NCBI GenBank assembly: GCA_016648135.1 | Contig: JADDOH010001516.1 | Location: 186,001-250,000 of the forward strand | DNA: 64,000 nucleotides | Reading direction: 5' to 3' | Origin: Agrypnia vestita | Lineage: Eukaryota > Arthropoda > Insecta > Trichoptera > Phryganeidae | Shown here: positions 32,241 through 43,239 of the stretch, one piece after another | How positions within the stretch are numbered: the first letter of the stretch is position 1 | Layout of the letters: each line of letters begins with the position of its first letter | Translations under genes and position numbers: made by a program | The notes under the pieces: generated by a model | Told to the model about the DNA's origin: nothing | Seen by the model: only the letters and a program-made list of their open reading frames with translations | Databases searched by the model: none

Positions 32241-32687
32241 CGGGATGGTTCAATACAAATAGTGACGAATTACAGGCGTACATTGCTTTGTGCAATTTAC
32301 AGTCTCAAGTGAAAAGAGATGCTTTACAATCTTATTGGTCTACAAGAAAGAGCATTACTAATGAAAAAAGTGGTGCCATTTTTTTCATCAGTAATGCCTT
32401 TTAAAAGATATTCACAGATTTGTAAATATTTACATCTAGTAGATAATGATACTGCGGATAGCAGCGATCTGCTGCATAAAGTAACATATGTTAACGACTA
32501 TGTAAATCAGAAATTTCCATTTATATATGTACCGGATCAGGACATCGCCATCGATGAAAGTCTTATGAAATTTCGCGGTGCCCTCTCATTTATTCAATTC
32601 AATCCATCAAAAAGAGCTCGTTTTGGATTAAAATATTATAATTAATATAAATTAACTTTGTTTAAACCACTTATTTATTGAAAAAAA

Positions 32688-32730
32688 TAATCAACATGTT
32701 TCGAAGCCAATGGCTTCTTCATCAGGAAAA
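32688..32730 (-). ncRNA. hammerhead ribozyme, intact core
   Basis: CTGATGA (32725..32719), perfect 6-bp stem II GAAGCC/GGCTTC, GAAA, ACATGT, GTT. Stem I is about 2 bp. Confidence 0.65.
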
Positions 32731-32825
32731 CAAAAATAATATTTAAAAATCGAGTATAGATCAAAATATTAAAAAGTTATATATGGAAAATGATAATATA
32801 AAGTACCTAATTAACATGAATTAAT

Positions 32826-32940
32826 TTGATAAATTAGAAATTTTGGAAATAAGAAAGAGTGTAAATAGTAAATTGAATATTATAAATAATCAGGTCCTTT
32901 TTGCAAATAGTTATCTTTTAAATTTATTTTCATGTTAATT
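32826..32940 (+). pseudogene. PLE polyprotein C-terminal remnant
   Basis: Reads FDKLEILEIRKSVNSKLNII, then NNQVLFANSYLLNLFSC and a stop. Same LE-x2-EI-RK ... NNQ ending as the 14-kb copy. Confidence 0.68.
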
Positions 32941-33019
32941 AGGTACTTTATATTATCATTTTCCATATATATTTTTTTAATATTTTGATCTATACTCGAT
33001 TTATAAATATTATTTTTGT

Positions 33020-33062
33020 TTTTCTGATGAAGAAGCCATTGGCTTCGAAACATGTTGATTTT
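33020..33062 (+). ncRNA. hammerhead ribozyme, intact core
   Basis: CTGATGA 33024..33030, 6-bp stem II, GAAA 33047..33050, ACATGT, cleavage predicted after 33056. Stem I is decayed. Confidence 0.62.
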
Positions 33063-34117
33063 TTTCAATAAATAAGTGGTTTAAACAAAGTTAATTTATA
33101 TTAATTATAATTATGTTACCACAAAATAAATTTGCTACATTTGAAGAAGAAAATATTATAAATTATGTGAATCTGCCAGTGGGTACTGCACGCAGTTTCG
33201 TATTTATGCGGGCAAAAAAATTGGAGATGATCAATTGCCAGCTTCAGACGCACTCATAACGGAGTTGATGACAGCCTATATCTCGATAGCTGGTATTCTT
33301 CGCCACTTCTTTACCAATGTTTACAAGAAAAATGAACTAATGTGTTGGGGACAGTTAAATCAAACAGAAAATGCCGCCCAGTTTAAAAAACTTAAAACTA
33401 AAAAAATGTGAATTTCGATCTCAATTTAGTCATAAAATGCTGGCATTGACGTGGCAAGATAAGAAATCGGTATGCATTTTATCAACCATGCATGATTCTG
33501 TTGAAATGACTGCTACCCATAAACGTAGAACAGGAGACACAGTCATGAAACCATTACCTATCATAGAGGTATGGGAGAAGTCAATAAAATGGATAAAAAA
33601 ATATTTTTTATATCCTAGATATGTGCCTATTTATTGCATAAAAAAATAACAAAAATAAACATGAAATATTGTCAATTTCGCTTGACTGTGGCTGAGCAGC
33701 TCATTGCCTCCCTACGGAGGAGTAGGGCATCCTGCGACTGACAGCCAACTGGGCACATTTCCCTAGACCAATAATACCTGTGACTGCACCAAACGACAAT
33801 GCAGAGCATGTTCCGCAAGAAAAAAAAAGAGTAAATGAAAGTGTGAGCGTTGTGGGGAAACGTTACACTTGCCGGAATGCTTTAAAAAATATATCACACA
33901 CGAAAAAACCTGAGTATATATTGTTGACTGAGAGTTCAAATAAAATTGTGTACTTACTAAAAAAAATAAAATACTTTTATGTGAGAAAAACACAGTGTGT
34001 GTCGAGAACATAATTCTTTACAAGGAACAATATTTTTTGTGTGCCTATTCTTTAACTACGTGGTTTTAAATGAAGAATTTCTTATGTAAGTGCTGAACTT
34101 TCTTATATTATTTATAT

Positions 34118-34884
34118 TTGAAGACCCCATGGCAAGAAGTTGTTAACTAACATTCAAGTCATTTTGAGATAATTAGACATTTGCATTTCGCCGTTGAAAA
34201 ATATGTTGTATTGCTAATTCAAGATTAATTTTTATTAATTTATGTCACTAAAATATCAAAAAAAGTATTTACAAAGTAAAAAAAAAAAGCATTTATGCAC
34301 AAAAAAATAAAAATATACTAATTTTCCCTAAAAAAAATGTAGTTGACAACCATTTTTGCGCCTATGGAACTCATTTTTAATAGAATAACACCTTTTTAAA
34401 ATTGGTAAAACACGAACATCAAACAACCCTTCAAATGCTATCCGTTTTTACCATCCATTATCCAAAATTTCAAAATACCTGGCATGTTAATTAATAATAC
34501 AAAACACCATTTAAAATTATTGAAAAATAATATATATGTACATATTATAATAGTCTTCAAATAAAAACAAATATATGAGAGTACCGCAAGAGTAAAATTT
34601 ATATTAACCATAAATATTCCAATCAAATTAAAAGGCATGTTAATTTCAGAATGATGGCATGAACATGTTATTATTGAAGATAACACGTTCTTACCGTTAG
34701 TAACTGATTTGATTTTTATGAAAAAGTGTAGTTAACATGTTCATTCCTACGATTTGAACATGTTCTAATTATTTTTAAGTTTTGAACTTATTGAAAATAG
34801 CGTACAATTTTTAGTTTACAAGGCTTATTTACTCATTTTTGACAAAAATGTTAGTTAACAACTTCTTGCCATGGGATCTTCATT
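34118..34884. mobile_element. non-autonomous TIR element
   Basis: Inverted ends of about 36 bases starting TGAAGAYCCCATGGCAAGAA and continuing GTTGTTAACTAACATT. Interior AT-rich, no transposase. Follows the piggyBac remnant but shares no visible ends with it. Confidence 0.75.
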
Positions 34885-35250
34885 TGTTTTCTTCATTCTA
34901 TTACAATTTTTTCTTTACCTATAAATTCGAGCGCGCCGCCGTTTAATCACCGCCCGTTGCGTTGGGGCGAGACAACGTGCAGTCAAAATGTGATAATGAA
35001 AAATTAGTATTTCTGAGCACATTTTTTTCTCAAAATATTGGTATGCGGATGGATTAATTTCGTTATTTAAATCGGGATCCTTCGAATTAATTAAATGCTC
35101 GAGTAATCCTTTGGCGTTACTCAATTTCAATTCAATTACAATTTATTTATTCAATAATATGTACGTTACAAATTTGATATTCAATGCATACATATCATGA
35201 AGATATATCGCAATAATTAATAAATATGTTATGAAATAAGCTTAGGTGCG
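34885..35250. other. unassigned
   Basis: A 71-codon minus frame (35130..34915) contains KLSNAKGLLEHLINSKDPDL and is followed by a basic, GC-rich end. No family recognised and no supporting splice or repeat evidence. Confidence 0.3.
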
Positions 35251-35495
35251 TTAAGAACAGGGGCGTGCACTGGGAATACGAAGCATGACTTTTTCCTAAG
35301 CATAAATTTTGGATAGAAACCGAAATAAGAAATATATCTCGTAATATTCAAATCACAATAGTTAACATTTTATTCAGATTTTAATATTTCATAATAGTCT
35401 GCCAGACATTTATTTAATTTCGATATTTTTTTCCCAAATATACGGTTAAATAAAAGTCATGCTTCTTGTTCCCACTGCACGTGCCTGGTTAAGAA
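35251..35495. mobile_element. MITE
   Basis: Ends AACAGGGGCGTGCACTGGGA and the inverse TCCCACTGCACGTGCCTG(G)TT; inner AAGCATGACTTTT / AAAGTCATGCTT. Confidence 0.7.
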
Positions 35496-35685
35496 TACTA
35501 AAACAAGAAAGAATAAAAAAATTGAAACAAGAGAAAAAGAGACTTAATTAGTAAGCAGAAAAATTTAGGCATGTTTAGAATAAAACAACAAAAACAATAA
35601 AAAATTTAAATAAAAGAATAAGAATCTTAATTACTATCGTAACACACTTGCATGGTTTAACTTTTTCAATTTTTAGTACACAAAC

Positions 35686-35728
35686 AACTCTGATGAAGAG
35701 AACATTGTTCTCGAAACATGTAGATGGT
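35686..35728 (+). ncRNA. hammerhead ribozyme, intact core
   Basis: CTGATGA 35690..35696, perfect 6-bp stem II GAGAAC/GTTCTC with an ATT loop, GAAA 35713..35716, ACATGT, predicted cleavage after GTA at 35722. Stem I is weak. Confidence 0.68.
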
Positions 35729-35811
35729 ATAATCTAATAAAGTGGTGAAAACAAAGTGATTTGTGTTTAATTTTGCTAATAATAATGTTGTGAACATAGT
35801 AGTGTAGTGTT

Positions 35812-35856
35812 GGTCCTGACGAAGAGACGGGTACCTCTCGAAACCGACAGGCCTAA
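35812..35856 (+). ncRNA. decayed hammerhead motif
   Basis: CTGACGA 35816..35822, 4-bp stem II GAGA/TCTC, GAAA 35840..35843. The U before the cleavage base is C, so it should be inactive. Confidence 0.5.
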
Positions 35857-36549
35857 AATCTGGCAGTGGTTTATACTAATTTAACTTTAATTTAAAAATT
35901 ATACGTTTTTGGAACAGGCTGTAAAGCGTACTAGGCTAATTGAATCCTTACATGAAAACATGTCTATTCGGCTAGTTATCAAGTCGGAGTAAATATTAGG
36001 ATTATTAATGTGACGCGTATTCTACGTACGTCCGTCTGTTTAGAAAAAAGGTGTTTCCCCAGCGTGAGGCCGGCAGCAAAGGGTTTGCCGATTCGCTATT
36101 GTTGGTCCGCCGCACCTTGTGCATTTTGCGCGCATCGCTGCATTAGACACGAACAATAACATTGTAATATTTTTCCATCTGCAGCGCATGCGCTATTGAA
36201 AATCAGAAATTCAAGAGAGCGATGTGCAACAGTACCTACTGCAGCAGTCCGTGGGACGATAAACAACTATTATCTGTTTATTGATTCGGAGAAAATCATC
36301 TCGTTTGATGTTTGAAAGTATCGACAGATGTGTTTAAGGGTACTTATGCATGTGTACACAATGCTAATGTGTGTATAATACTAGTCACACGAATCGGCAG
36401 CTGCAAATTAATTAGATAAACAATTTCAACGCCGTAAGTGGAGGTTATCATTATTTTTATTTATTTATTTAATATCATTCTGAAAGTAAGTTATACAAAT
36501 ACTTTATGTTTCCTTATATAAATTGGTAATTACACATAATTAATATAAC

Positions 36550-37300
36550 CGACACTGATGTATGGAAGTGAAGCCTGGAGCTAGCAGAAGAGGAACGAAA
36601 GAAGATTGAATAATAATAATAATATTTGGATAATTTATATAGCGCCGTTTTCGCGAATACTCACCTCATGGGCGCTTTACACAGAAAATTATCTTACAAA
36701 ACAAAATGCTGCTAAAAAAAAACTTATTTGCTATTACTTATTCACTAGGTGGCATGCAAGAAATGGAATTAATGTTTAATACTATTATATAATAGTTGGG
36801 AGTGCCTGAAAGAATTAAGTGTTTTCGCGGAGTGCACTCTAGGAGTGGAAAACACTAGCTAGTGTTAGTGCAGTGGAGATAAGATTCCTTCGACGTATGT
36901 GTGGCAAATCTATAGCAAATATGATAAAGTAAAGCATGAAGATATTAGATATGAATGAATGTAGAGCTGATAGTAGCATAATTCGTAGAATTAAAATAGG
37001 GTCGCTCAGGTGGTTTGGACACGTTGAGCGAATGAATGATGAAGAAATGATAAGAAAGACATACAACGCAAGTGTTGACGGCGCCAGAAAGAGAGGGCGA
37101 CCGCGGAAGACGTGGCATGACCAGATTAACAAGATACTAGAAGATGGTCCCGTTAGAAGCCCCAACAACCGTCGAGCTTGCATGCGAAGATGTATGAATG
37201 TGGATGAGGCGAGAGTTGTACGCAAGGACAGAAGAGTATCCTCTCTGTCTACCCCCACGGGGAAACGGCGTGATGGTAAGTTAGTTAGTTGGTTAGTTAC
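36550..37300 (+). pseudogene. LINE 3' end, family L1 copy C, interrupted
   Basis: TLMYGSEAWS-type start (36550..36612), then an insertion of about 255 bases, then the usual C-terminus (RWFGHVERMND, KRGRPRKTWHDQI) and TAAGTTAGTTAGTTGG tail. Small deletion before the stop. Confidence 0.8.
36613..36870. repeat. insertion within LINE L1 copy C
   Basis: Starts with AATAATAATAAT. It has TATATAGCGCCGTTTTCGCG and GGGCGCTTTACACA early on, a layout seen in short non-autonomous retroposons. Class undecided. Confidence 0.4.
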
Positions 37301-39164
37301 GATTAAGTGTAAGCATCACATATTTTTTTAGTTTCCTATTAAAACACTATATATTTTCGTTGATAACTTTTCTGTTTTCATTTTCAGCTGTTTTTTATCC
37401 ACCGTCGGATGAAAGTCTCCCACAATTCTATGTCCCATGTTGTATTTCGTCAGTCAAGCGGATTTTAGGGCAGCTTGTCGGTCTCTTGATTTCCCTTAAT
37501 GTCTCCGGATAGCTGCATAATTTGACCGAGTGAGTGACGTGGCGACCGCCATTTTATTTTCTTGTCGTGATCAATAACATCAACTACTCTTAGTGTTCGG
37601 ACGTTTGATTACAATTTTCAAAAATAATCTTGCATGTTTCAATCAATGCATATTTACAGCGCTCACATATTGCTCAAAAAGGAATATAATGATGTACGTT
37701 TGACATCACACGAAGAGATAGGAAAGGAAACGTGTGGACAGTGAGCGAATATTGAATACACAAGCAGAAGCTTGTAATATACATATAAAAAATAATTCAA
37801 TATATATTTTTTTCATTCAATGCTATCATTTAATGCATCAACAGTTCTCGATAGATCGCTCAGTTCATTTAGGGGTTGCACACTACGCGTTATGCAGTGG
37901 CGTGCAGCGCACACAAGCAAAAAAGCTGTGCGTTAGTAAAGATTCTGAGAAACAAATATTCATTAAATAATCCTTATCTTAAGAAAAAGTTGATTTAAAA
38001 TTCTAGCCGTAATTCGCCTACGGCTAGAAGTTTTATTTCTGACGTTTCCATTTAACGTGATGTATCTGTTTCGAAACGACATTTTATACCGCAATATGAA
38101 TTGATATCATAGCTGCGTACGAGTATTTTTATGACTGTGTGCTGAGTATTAAACACAATTTCATATTGATTTTCGATTTAATTGTTGGGTGGCACTCGAG
38201 GGTGTGGCGGGTTAACGTGTCTTCTAAACATAAGTACAATAATTATATAGTCTTCTTAAGTTTTCGCCATATCACCGATTTCGCTTATGACAAACATTGC
38301 CAGACGGAAAGCTTCATCCCGCCATTCAAATTGATTCTCAAAATGTTGGCACTCTGCAAAAAGTATGCGCGCGTTAAAGAGCTGTTGTTTTCTGAACGGT
38401 GTACACAACCGGCGGCTTCTGACTGATTGCAATGTTCGTAGCAACACCTGGAGGCACGGGGTGGTGGAGACGAGAATTGGGTTTATGGCAAGGTGCATCG
38501 CAGACTCCCAAGAGAAACAGATGTCTCGTTCCAGGGCCGGATTGGACCCCGTCACAACGAGGATCATATTTTAAAACTCTACGACCTTGAACTGCTGCTG
38601 CTTCGTCTAGCGTGTCTAGTGTAGCTTTGTCTTGTGAAGTAAAACTTTATCATGAAACATATGAGTACAAAGCTGATATAATGGAGAACACATTCATCAT
38701 AATTTGCGATAACACTATTAAAGAATTAAGGTTGTTATTACGGTCGTAAGACATATTTAACTGTGTGAAGGTGCGATAACATCTTAAGCTTCTTAAACTG
38801 CAAAATTACTTAATTTTATCGTCGCTGTATATATAATGTGCCAATGTGCCGCTTAGTACATTCTGAGATGAACGAATCAATTTGTCAATTTTTCATATAA
38901 ATAATGGAGATATACTAAAAAAACATTGCCGTTCATCTGAAAAGTCTGCCTAGTAATTATTTAAAACATTTTTTATAAATCTAGTCCGTGCAATTATTTT
39001 TTAAAACAGTTTAATTCGTTTATCCCAGAATATACTAAAACGTCACATAGGATTAATTATATATACAGCGAAGTTATGTTCCTTGGAACGTTGTTAGTTA
39101 ATTTATGGAGATAATAAAAATGTTTACAAATGTCTAAGCTGCTTAAACTTTTTTAAAACAAATC
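37301..39164. other. no confident gene
   Basis: Includes a stretch (37390..37560) with CACCGTCGGATGAAAGTCTC that looks like a decayed retroposon 3' end, and a GC-richer patch (38400..38570) without known motif. Confidence 0.35.
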
Positions 39165-39490
39165 AAAAACAACAATTTGAAGACACGCTTTTATTATTTC
39201 TTTGCAAAAATTTCTGATTTTTTAACATCACCCATGCGGTATCCAAATATTAAACACTTTCTTAAAGTGTAAAACAAATTTTCGAACAGTATTTTATTCA
39301 GCTGTTTTTCCGCTTTTCCTTGTGAGTGATGTGATTATTTAATGAGAGTAACGAGGTTATTAATTTTAATAGAAATATTGACCAAATCGTATCGAAAACG
39401 ATTTAATATTGTATAGTTATCCACTTTATGCAAATGTTGAAAGTTTCAGAGCTCTAGCTGGTCGGGAAGTTGGTGAAAAATCAATTACTA
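39165..39490. repeat. interspersed repeat shared with 6400..6650
   Basis: Shares TTTTTTAACATCACCCATG and GAGCTCTAGCTGGTCGGGAA-type blocks. Confidence 0.5.
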
Positions 39491-39559
39491 TCAATTCTAC
39501 CACAAAATCAATTCTACTATACAAACAACAAACAACAGACACAGTTTTTAGAAAAATAT

Positions 39560-39705
39560 ATCACATCAATATTCTTACTATTTTCAAACTAAGCTAAACG
39601 CTTGTGCTATAGGACTAACTTGCTGGTCTGAAGTGAGGTTCGAAACCGCGACCTTTGGTTCACGAGGCGAGTGTCCTAACTACAAGACCAACAAGCTACT
39701 CTAAT
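39560..39705 (-). mobile_element. tRNA-derived SINE, family S2
   Basis: Minus-strand copy with the GTAGCTTGTTGGTC head (39690s) and body up to the AGTTTGAAAATAGTAAGAAT block. A tail missing. Confidence 0.8.
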
Positions 39706-40110
39706 AATTATAATAAAATAAAAGTATGTAATAAAGAATATGACTTATCGTTCAAGAATATTCCTGTAGCTTATTTTTTTAATATTCGAGATTAATAGAT
39801 TGTGCATTGAACATGCAGGGATGCTGGATAATTGTATTATATTATATTTGCGTTAATTGGTTGTTAGGTTTATTTAAAAAAATACTGAAAAGGTACCTTT
39901 AAAAAAAAATCAAATCAATTTTAAGTATAGGACGAATAACTTGAGGTGATTTTTTTTATGAGAACGGCGCCATATAAATGATCAATTATGAGGTTGGGTT
40001 ACGTTGATTTCTGATGAATGAACATTATAAAACCGTAGATCGTTTTATTTTTACTCTGATGCAATTTGACGGCACGACGCGATTAAAATCATTAAGGCGG
40101 CACATTCATT

Positions 40111-40420
40111 GCACATGCATATTTCGGCGTTTTTTTGTACGAAAATGTGGGTTTTTATTATTTATTTATATTAGAATGTATATATAATCTAGACAGTGAA
40201 AATTAGCGCCGCCTAGGACACTAAAAACGATTTTTTGGCCGCGGCCTGTCGATTAATGCTTATATTTATAATGTCCAGTTTATTACTTTTATATAATAAC
40301 AGAGGTTCTATCTAAGTTATTGCCCTAAAAAATTGCAGTCTAGAGTATACATTCTGATATAAATGAATAATAAAAACCCACATTTTCGTAAAAAAAAAAA
40401 CGCCGAAACACGCATTTGCC
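40111..40420. mobile_element. foldback MITE, about 75-base arms
   Basis: Left ATTTCGGCGTTTTTTTGTAC; right inverse ending CGCCGAAAC. Arms pair GAAAATGTGGGTTTTTATTA with its complement. Confidence 0.75.
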
Positions 40421-40677
40421 GCGAATGTCCAGCCTTGAAAGCCCTAATGCAGGTATGTTAGCTAACCCGCGCCGGCCCTGCTCGGTCCTTGCCCCCTCTC
40501 TTCACGCCCCCTATCGCCAAACGAACCGTGGCCGCACAGGTTCAACACCTGGTGCTGCCGGTGCGCCCTACTACCGCGGCACTCCTAATACCGAGCGTCT
40601 CTGCCGATCTATGCCGTCTTCACATCCTGTATCGCCCTGGAGTAAGACGAACAATACTTCCATGATGATTATTTCAT
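40421..40677. other. GC-rich tract, unassigned
   Basis: The 95-codon plus frame (40416..40703) is Pro/Ser/Arg-rich with no domain. It abuts a GTCTGTC-family repeat and may belong to a longer version of it. Confidence 0.3.
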
Positions 40678-40915
40678 TACCAGCTGCAACCCGTCAAAAA
40701 TGACGGGTAATTTTAAGGTTCCTAAGCAAAAAGTATTTATTAATTTTATATATAAAAAAAATCGAAAAAAATTCGAAAATCAATTTTTTGAAAAAAAATA
40801 TTCTCGGAATTTTTTTTTCGAAAAAGGAATTTTACTAAGGAAATTTTACGGACGTTTCGCGGACGGACGGGCAGACAGACAACGAATTCATTATAATTGG
40901 GATAAGTATTTTTCA
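40678..40915 (-). repeat. GTCTGTC/ACGGGT repeat, copy 2
   Basis: CAGCTGCAACCCGTCAAAAA at one end, GGACGGGCAGACAGACAACG near the other; minus orientation. Confidence 0.6.
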
Positions 40916-41059
40916 TACAATACTATAGGTCGACCACAATCAAAAGACCATTTCCTAGCTTTGTCCGGTAAGAAAAAAGCGGGGGAAAGTTGCCTGACAA
41001 GCCCGTATTACAAGTCTCAATTTGATATTCCAAATAAATATATTTTTTTAGTTTAAACA

Positions 41060-42570
41060 AGGTTACTTACTTACTGGAAAAAATTCTTTTGTGTTCATTT
41101 TTTACATCGTAACAACACACATATTTTTTCCCACATTCTTTTGAATGCGGTCTAGCTATAGTTTTAATACTCAGCTTCGTTCGTGATTCGAATTCTTGTG
41201 TCCATATCATTTCATATTCCCTTGTTTCACTGAGAAAAATCAAAAAATTAATACTTGCATATCAAGCCATCTCCAAGTTACTTATTAAATGCGTCTTGAC
41301 ACATTCAAATAACTTTTCTACGCGTGTTATTTAAAAACACTATTTTTTGAAATATATTTTTTCTACATTTTTTTAATATAGAATAAACAATACGGCGTCT
41401 TATTATTGAGAGTCCTTAGATACTTTATAGCTCAGTATCTCATTATGGGAATGACGTTGCAAAATAGTTTTGTTAACCTAGAAATTCCAGGCGTATAAAT
41501 ATCACGATGCTAGAGCACACCGTTTGAAAGTTTTTACTGCTTCACACAAACAAATTCTGTTGTATAATTACGATTATTCATACATGACATTATACCGTAT
41601 TTTAATTAATGATCGTAAAATTAAGCATTTCACTTTTATGAATTATACGGTTATATCACAAGTATTACTTACCGTTAAATATTACAAAACAATCTACATA
41701 CATTAAACGTAATCAATGAACATTAATAAATGTGTAGCAAAAACAACGACAATAAATACATAGATAAAAAGATTTACTCGTAGTTAAAGCTAGGTTTACC
41801 AATTGAGTTAATAATATATATTCAGCAAAGGTTCCTGAGATCAGATATCAGAGAGAGGGTATAATATGATTGAACGAAAAATATTTTGTAAATCAACCAA
41901 CCAAGGCCGGAAGATTCATTTTGTAAATTACATCAATCAAAGCACGAAGTTTTTGGGTTTTCAATTCTGAATTATAAAATACAAAATTCCCTATAGACAA
42001 CTAAATTCATACAGATACTGGTATAGTAGTGTATATCACTGTAGTCAACTCGAAGAAAATTCTGTTCTTTGATCTCATTAATCAAAGTACTATTCTACTT
42101 TGATCATCTGTACATCTCCAAATGAAAATATTATATTCATAATAATGTATATTCAGGTACCTACAATCTGAACTAAAATTTCTCTAGACAGACTATTTGC
42201 ACAATTTAATAGACGAAAATCTTTAATGTAAAGCATATAACAATACAATAATAGTTTTCTTTCGGTCTAATTGTTATAACAGTCTAATTGATGCAATTAA
42301 AGCGAAATCCTGCAATTATTCTATCTGCAAATGTCGTCCACGGACAAGCATAGCCGTGTTCATCATTCAATGAAATCTAACTCGTAAAGGTGATATGTTT
42401 GCAAAACAAATACCGGCGTGGTAGTCTGAGTCACTGAATTACAGTGACGAATGAGTATTTGGTTATAGAGCATCCCTGAGGTAGATTAGTTTTCACGTAA
42501 GAATTCAATTGGTTTGGTGTGCGCAAAAGCCCGTTACAAATTATAATACGCAAAAAAATATAATAAATGG
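41060..42570. other. no gene recognised
   Basis: AT-rich intronic DNA without a repeat I can match. Confidence 0.5.
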
Positions 42571-42571
42571 G

Positions 42572-42726
42572 TAGTACAGATGCCGGCAAACATGTTGAAC
42601 ATTTTTCGGCGAAGTGGGGGAGAGTTTGCGCATGTACCATTCCACCAACGAGACCCAAAATTTGTCTTCTGCGCATACCCCCACCACGCCGAAAAATGTC
42701 CAAGAAGTTTGCCGGCAACTGTACAT
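42572..42726. mobile_element. GC-richer palindromic MITE
   Basis: TACAGATGCCGGCAAAC faces GTTTGCCGGCAACTGTACA; inner ACATTTTTCGGCG / CGCCGAAAAATGT. Confidence 0.7.
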
Positions 42727-42884
42727 GGTGTCGGAAAACTTTTTAATGAAAAATGAAGCGTTTTCCTGCGACATATATTAAAGTTAAGTATTGTACATCT
42801 CTGTACAGAGAAAGATGGTTTATGGGAACAAAAAATATATTTAGGAAAAAATATTTTTTATAAATAGCTTGAATAAGTTAAATG

Positions 42885-43000
42885 TTCACCCACGCCCGTT
42901 TTTTTGAGTAAAAGCTTCCATATTCGCAGCCAGTTTGGCATTTTTTAACACTGAGAGACAGAACCATGCCACGATGCATCATGGTACGGTCGCCAGCTAA
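42885..43000 (+). repeat. fragment similar to the 5' part of the BEL region
   Basis: GCCAGTTTGGCATTTTTTAA and flanks align loosely with 29740..29860, ahead of BEL gag. Confidence 0.4.
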
Positions 43001-43239
43001 AGCCATTCACTGTGCAAATTGAGCGTAAACCATAAATAAAAATACTTTTCTTTGTTCTGTTACTCATGGGTACTTTGTGGACACCACATTATTAGCTAAT
43101 CAAAAAAATTACCGCTCCGCTGCACTGCACATCGGGTACCAATAGGCCACTGCCAATCAGTAGCTTAAAACACTGTCATAACTTGCGTATTAAACACAGC
43201 AGCAGTCGCTGCTAACTGAAACCTTAACTTTTTGTCTGA

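Larger units (their letters stand above)
32640..33172 (+). mobile_element. 5'-truncated Penelope-like element (family 4, copy B) inside piggyBac
   Basis: Inserted between the piggyBac codons for KYY and CESASGYC, with a likely short ATTAT duplication. Order: inverted terminal unit (minus-strand hammerhead), C-terminal coding remnant (32826..32940), direct terminal unit (plus-strand hammerhead), then ATGTTACCAC...TTTGAAGAAGAA as in the 17-kb copy. Confidence 0.83.
32130..33920 (+). pseudogene. piggyBac transposase pseudogene
   Basis: Pieces in family order. TNKYAGEKDA...SYWS (32183..32350). Then, in another frame, FKRYSQICKYLHLVDND...YVPDQDIAIDESLMKFRG (32396..32640), carrying an Asp-Glu of the catalytic core. 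After an inserted PLE comes GYCTQFRIYAGKKIGDDQLP (about 33183 on). Then a LTWQDKKSVCILSTMHD block (33440..33510). Last, a C-terminal CGETLHLPECFKKYITH cysteine-rich tail (about 33850..33915). The conserved segment between KPLPIIE and the basic KWIKKYF part is deleted. The N-terminus is missing, and the segment around VEIQTNKYAGE is tandemly duplicated (32133..32240). Long dead. Confidence 0.83.
35650..35895 (+). mobile_element. two PLE terminal units in tandem
   Basis: First unit 35660..35785 with an intact hammerhead, then AATAAAGTGGTGAAAACAAA. Second unit 35800..35890 with a decayed hammerhead, then CAGTGGTTTATACTAATTTA. They differ in sequence, so two families abut here. Confidence 0.65.

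Noticed and set aside
40416..40703. 95-codon Pro/Ser-rich frame
   Set aside because: GC-rich tract next to a dispersed repeat. No domain and no splice pattern.
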